Shown in pieces: positions 60,874 to 64,000 of a DNA stretch of 64,000 nt. The DNA is from Lateolabrax maculatus (Eukaryota; Chordata; Actinopteri; Acropomatiformes; Lateolabracidae). The DNA lies in NCBI GenBank assembly GCA_031216445.1, contig CM062196.1, forward strand, positions 25,989,501 to 26,053,500, given 5' to 3'. The translations under genes were made by a program, and so were the position numbers. Position 1 is the stretch's first letter. Every line of letters begins with the position of its first letter. The notes under the pieces are model-generated. The model did no database searches, was not told the DNA's origin, and saw only the letters and a list, made by a program, of their open reading frames with translations.

Positions 60874-61338
60874 TAGCCTGGCATCACCGGACTAATTTGC
60901 AAACGCGTATTAATCTGGAACCTCTCAGTTCATTTTAGATTTACAAGAGGCGTTATCGACAGGCAGAGACAACCAATCAGAGCGACAAAATGGCATCCTG
61001 TCGGACGGTACGTCCTGTCAGAAGTTCAGTAAACATATATATATTTCTTATCAATTGTTCTTCTTGTTATTGTTCTTCTTTAAAATTTACCGTCCAGTCT
61101 GTTTAATACTGCCGCTGTAGCCGGCTGCTGAACATTCCGTATCGGGAGCGCCATCTTGGATATTTACAAAGATACCTGAGCGGCACTCCTCTCTGTCATT
61201 CATCGTATTAAACCCGCCTCGGACTAGATAAATGCTTGTGATTGGTTAGCAGAGTAATCAGTTTGAATGGGAGAGGGGCCAGACGTATCTGCCAGAGCAA
61301 ATGAAACATGAGCTCACAGATTTGTCTGGTTCCCAGGC
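60874..61338 (+). mobile_element. MITE-like family copy 6
   Basis: About 465 bp, starting TAGCCTGGCATCACCGGACT and ending TTGTCTGGTTCCCAGGC. It shares ACCAATCAGAGCGAC, CGGACGGTACGTCCTGTCAG and GCCAGACGTATCTGCCAGAG with the other copies. Non-coding. Confidence 0.75.
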
Positions 61339-62827
61339 AATGCTAAATCTTAGCACGTAGCTTTAGAACCAGCGACGACAGGATCTAAAATGGAAAATTT
61401 TCCTTTAAATTGGTGTATGATTTTACAGGTCATAAACTATTCCAGCACCAGGAAGTGGTCTTGTAGGGTTTAACTGATGTTTTTGTGAGCCTAAATGGAA
61501 AGCAGTGAAGTGGAATGCATGCTGTCTAGCTTCAGATGCCCAGACAGAGAGTCCGCCAGACATGCATGCGTTTTTGTTTTTGTCCATAGAAATGCAGAGT
61601 AACAGTTCAGCCTGACCGAAGCTCAGCTTTTGCCATGTTGCTTCACAGTACGTTCATCACTTTTGTGTCTCTGTCAGAGCAGTGGCTTCGGGTTCGGGTC
61701 TGGATTTTAGCACCTGCTGTTTGCAGACCACTGTTGAAAAGGAAGTGACAGGGATCCCACAACCCACTCACTGCTGAAGCAGAAGGTTGCACACACTCTG
61801 AGTGTGTGAGTGTGAGAGTGTTGGGGCTCTAGGTTAATGCATTTAACTTACTGAAATTACTCAGATCTTAAATTACATAATGATATACTGTAACTTGGAT
61901 AACTTGTGCAGCTGTATGGCTTAAACCGCTCTAAGGGCTCTAAAGGCATTTTTATTGTAATAGAGTTGCTAAGTGGGAGGAGGCACCAGTGTTTTATGCC
62001 ACTTTTCCCATTTCAAATGTTTCTTTGGTCAGAAATGCAGTAGTCTCCTGCATAATGTGACAGTGCTATAGGTTTATGTTATGGCCATCAATTTAAATTA
62101 TTGTAACTTAATTTCTGAGAACCCAGTCAGCAGCGTGAATCCCAGCTGTAATGAATTCACAATGCTAGTTGCTCTTAAATAGATGCAGCACCATAGTTAT
62201 CAAATTCATCCAAAATTGATCCAGAATCCTACTGCGATCTTCAGATAGCTTTTAGTTTTTGAAAAAATGGGCTTCTGCCCGTCATTAGTGGCATACATAA
62301 CTAAGGTTTTACGCTCATCTCTTTACCCAAATGCATCTTGGGAGTAGTGGTTCACTTCTTTACTAATGTTTTATGGACACTACACAGGCTATTTCATCAC
62401 AGGACCAGATTTTTTCTAACACACACCAACGCTTATGGGAATATTTAGAGCCAACCGACATGGCAAACTGATTTCTCAGAAACTAAAAAAAATGTCATCA
62501 CTCTATGACAGATCTTTCAGTGTTATCGGTACTTATTCTCATAAAGTGGCATCGCATGTACTCCGTACTATGTCTTAAGGGCTCTATTCCTGTATAGTGG
62601 TATAATAATTAATACCACATACATGTGCTTGTGTATGTGAAGCTTAAGCTTAAGCTTAAGTAGTTTAGTAATAGGTCAAACACATACAGTTTGGAAATGC
62701 ACCTTGTGCCACGCCTGTGAGGTTTGTTGAGGTGGTCTGAGTAACAGCTGTGGGGAGGGTTATATAACAGAATCACTGAGAACTGGAGTTGAGGTACATA
62801 CTGGTACTGAGTGAGATATACAGAAAG

Positions 62828-62873
62828 ACAGAGAGAGAGATACAGAGACAGAGAGAGAGAGAGAGAGAGAGAG
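62828..62873. repeat. (GA)n microsatellite
   Basis: GA-rich run with one TACAGAGACA interruption. Confidence 0.9.
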
Positions 62874-63463
62874 GAAAAGTTATTTGGCCATGGCTTTCAC
62901 TATTTAATAGGGGTGACTGGAATACACGGGAGGGAAAGAAATGCAGAAACAATGTATTACTACATTTGTGAGGGCCGTCATTACAAGTAATCTTAACTGG
63001 AATAATCTTAACTTTATTAAAGTTTGAGTCTTCTTTTTGTTGCTCTGTCTATCTTTTTTATCAGTTATGGAGTTGTATAATGTGACCAAATACGGGACAA
63101 GATCCAAGTTGAAATCTTTGGAATCTTTAAAACTTACCCTACCCACAACATATCTCCTTGCAGAAGTGAGAACTGGCAAAGTTTTCTCACTTTACAGGTC
63201 CCCTTCAGAGGTCTTTAGAAGTCCAGAAAAACAAGAACACACAAACATACACACCCATCCATCCCTCAGTCTACTACCACTGCTACAGTGTTTGAGGGTG
63301 TTCTTACCTTAGTTTACTGGGTTAGTCTTATTTAGATTTGGTTGGACTGTGTCAAAGCATGCTTACAGCTGCTGAGGGAAACAAGGTGGCACGCTGTCCC
63401 TGTGAAGCTGTAACCTTAAGATGAGACAAAGACGTAACCACTTTCAGACTGTTTGGTGGCTTG

Positions 63464-63465
<2 letters not shown>

Positions 63466-63505
<40 letters not shown>
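63466..63505. repeat. (GT)n microsatellite
   Basis: About 20 GT units. Confidence 0.95.
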
Positions 63506-63507
<2 letters not shown>

Positions 63508-63822
63508 ATTGCATGTCCAAACATACTTTGAGAACCGCTTGCATAGCCACAGGTGTTTCTTATCCGTTAGACACACGAACCCTCTGTGTGCATCTGCTGT
63601 ATATGAGTCTGTTGTGTATATATACAAGCTCAAAGCTCGTGGTTGCATGGAACCCTGAAACATGTTTAGATGTTAGAGGGAAAGCATCTGGATATGCCAG
63701 AGCTAAAGATCTAAAACCAATAGACCAAACTAGACAAGAGGGGGGAGGACAGAGTGTGTGTATGAAAGAGCCAGAGAAGACATGAGGCATACACTTGGCA
63801 GTGAGTTGCAGTGGGTCAATCA

Positions 63823-63960
63823 GAATCAGAATCAGAATTGTCTTTATCTGCAGAGTAAGTTTACACATACAAGGAATTTGTCTTGGTATTTTGGTGCATA
63901 ACCATAAACATAGCAAGAGAAAATAAGAGTACTGCAAGTCAAGAAACATATTTACAATAA
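63823..63960 (-). repeat. Interspersed repeat with (TCTGAT)n end
   Basis: CAGAATCAGAATCAGAATTG at the left edge is followed by GTAAGTTTACACATACAAGG and AATTTGTCTTGGTATTTTGG. A short TCTGAT tandem at the end of the minus strand is the usual tail of a common teleost LINE-derived repeat. Identification is from memory of the pattern. Confidence 0.5.
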
Positions 63961-64000
63961 GAAAACTGCATGTAAAATGTACATAAATATAAAATAAAAG

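Larger units (their letters stand above)
61339..63822. other. Intergenic DNA, no supported gene
   Basis: It contains a GA-rich run at 62828-62873, a (TTAAGC)n-like triplet at 62641-62660 and a GT microsatellite at 63466-63505. No coding or RNA gene is supported. Confidence 0.5.

Overview
This is vertebrate, almost certainly teleost fish, nuclear DNA. The coding exons are small and separated by AT-rich introns with GT-AG junctions. Long CA/GT and CT microsatellites are frequent, and the non-coding DNA carries fish-type repeats: a TTA-flanked Harbinger-like MITE, an 8-bp-TSD hAT-like element, a tRNA-derived SINE and decayed LINE fragments. There is no prokaryotic gene organisation, and I saw no rRNA, tRNA or CRISPR array.

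Only two protein genes can be supported. (1) 1-~10.4 kb, + strand: the 3' end of an EPS15L1 (EPS15R) orthologue. Its last two coding exons are at 2108-2316 (DPF motifs) and 8860-9006 (ubiquitin-interacting motifs and stop), and a CA-rich 3' UTR follows. The window opens inside an upstream intron of this gene. (2) 24.0-26.85 kb, - strand: a complete klf2 gene of three coding exons encoding 406 aa with three C2H2 zinc fingers. Its promoter lies at about 26.85-26.96 kb and its roughly 1-kb 3' UTR ends near 23.98 kb. The two genes are tail to tail. From memory, human KLF2 and EPS15L1 on 19p13.11 have the same arrangement, so this looks like conserved synteny.

The two genes do not form an operon-like unit. 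EPS15L1 is an endocytic adaptor (AP-2 and ubiquitin binding). KLF2 is a nuclear transcription factor, flow-responsive in endothelium. Their proximity is ancestral linkage.

Between the genes (10.4-23.9 kb) the DNA is mostly unique, with one MITE-like element, a cluster of three long GT/AC microsatellites (18.75-19.25 kb), two good DNA hairpins and a poly-C/G-quadruplex tract (23.27 kb). Upstream of klf2 (27-64 kb) I can support no gene. This part holds a CpG-rich shoulder, a GC-rich promoter- or enhancer-like island at 36.5-36.86 kb with a perfect MEF2 consensus, one complete hAT-like element, a SINE, three LINE fragments, and six copies of one ~440-bp MITE-like family confined to 41.9-61.3 kb.

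I found no convincing new multi-gene system. The most unusual signals are: a (CT)38 microsatellite serving as the polypyrimidine tract of the last EPS15L1 exon; an EPS15L1 exon that starts with its own GTAAGA donor-like sequence (possible recursive splice site); Pumilio-type elements in the klf2 3' UTR; a TATA box pointing away from klf2 beside its MEF2 site; and a 24-bp perfect palindrome that looks like a templated inverted insertion in a dead LINE.
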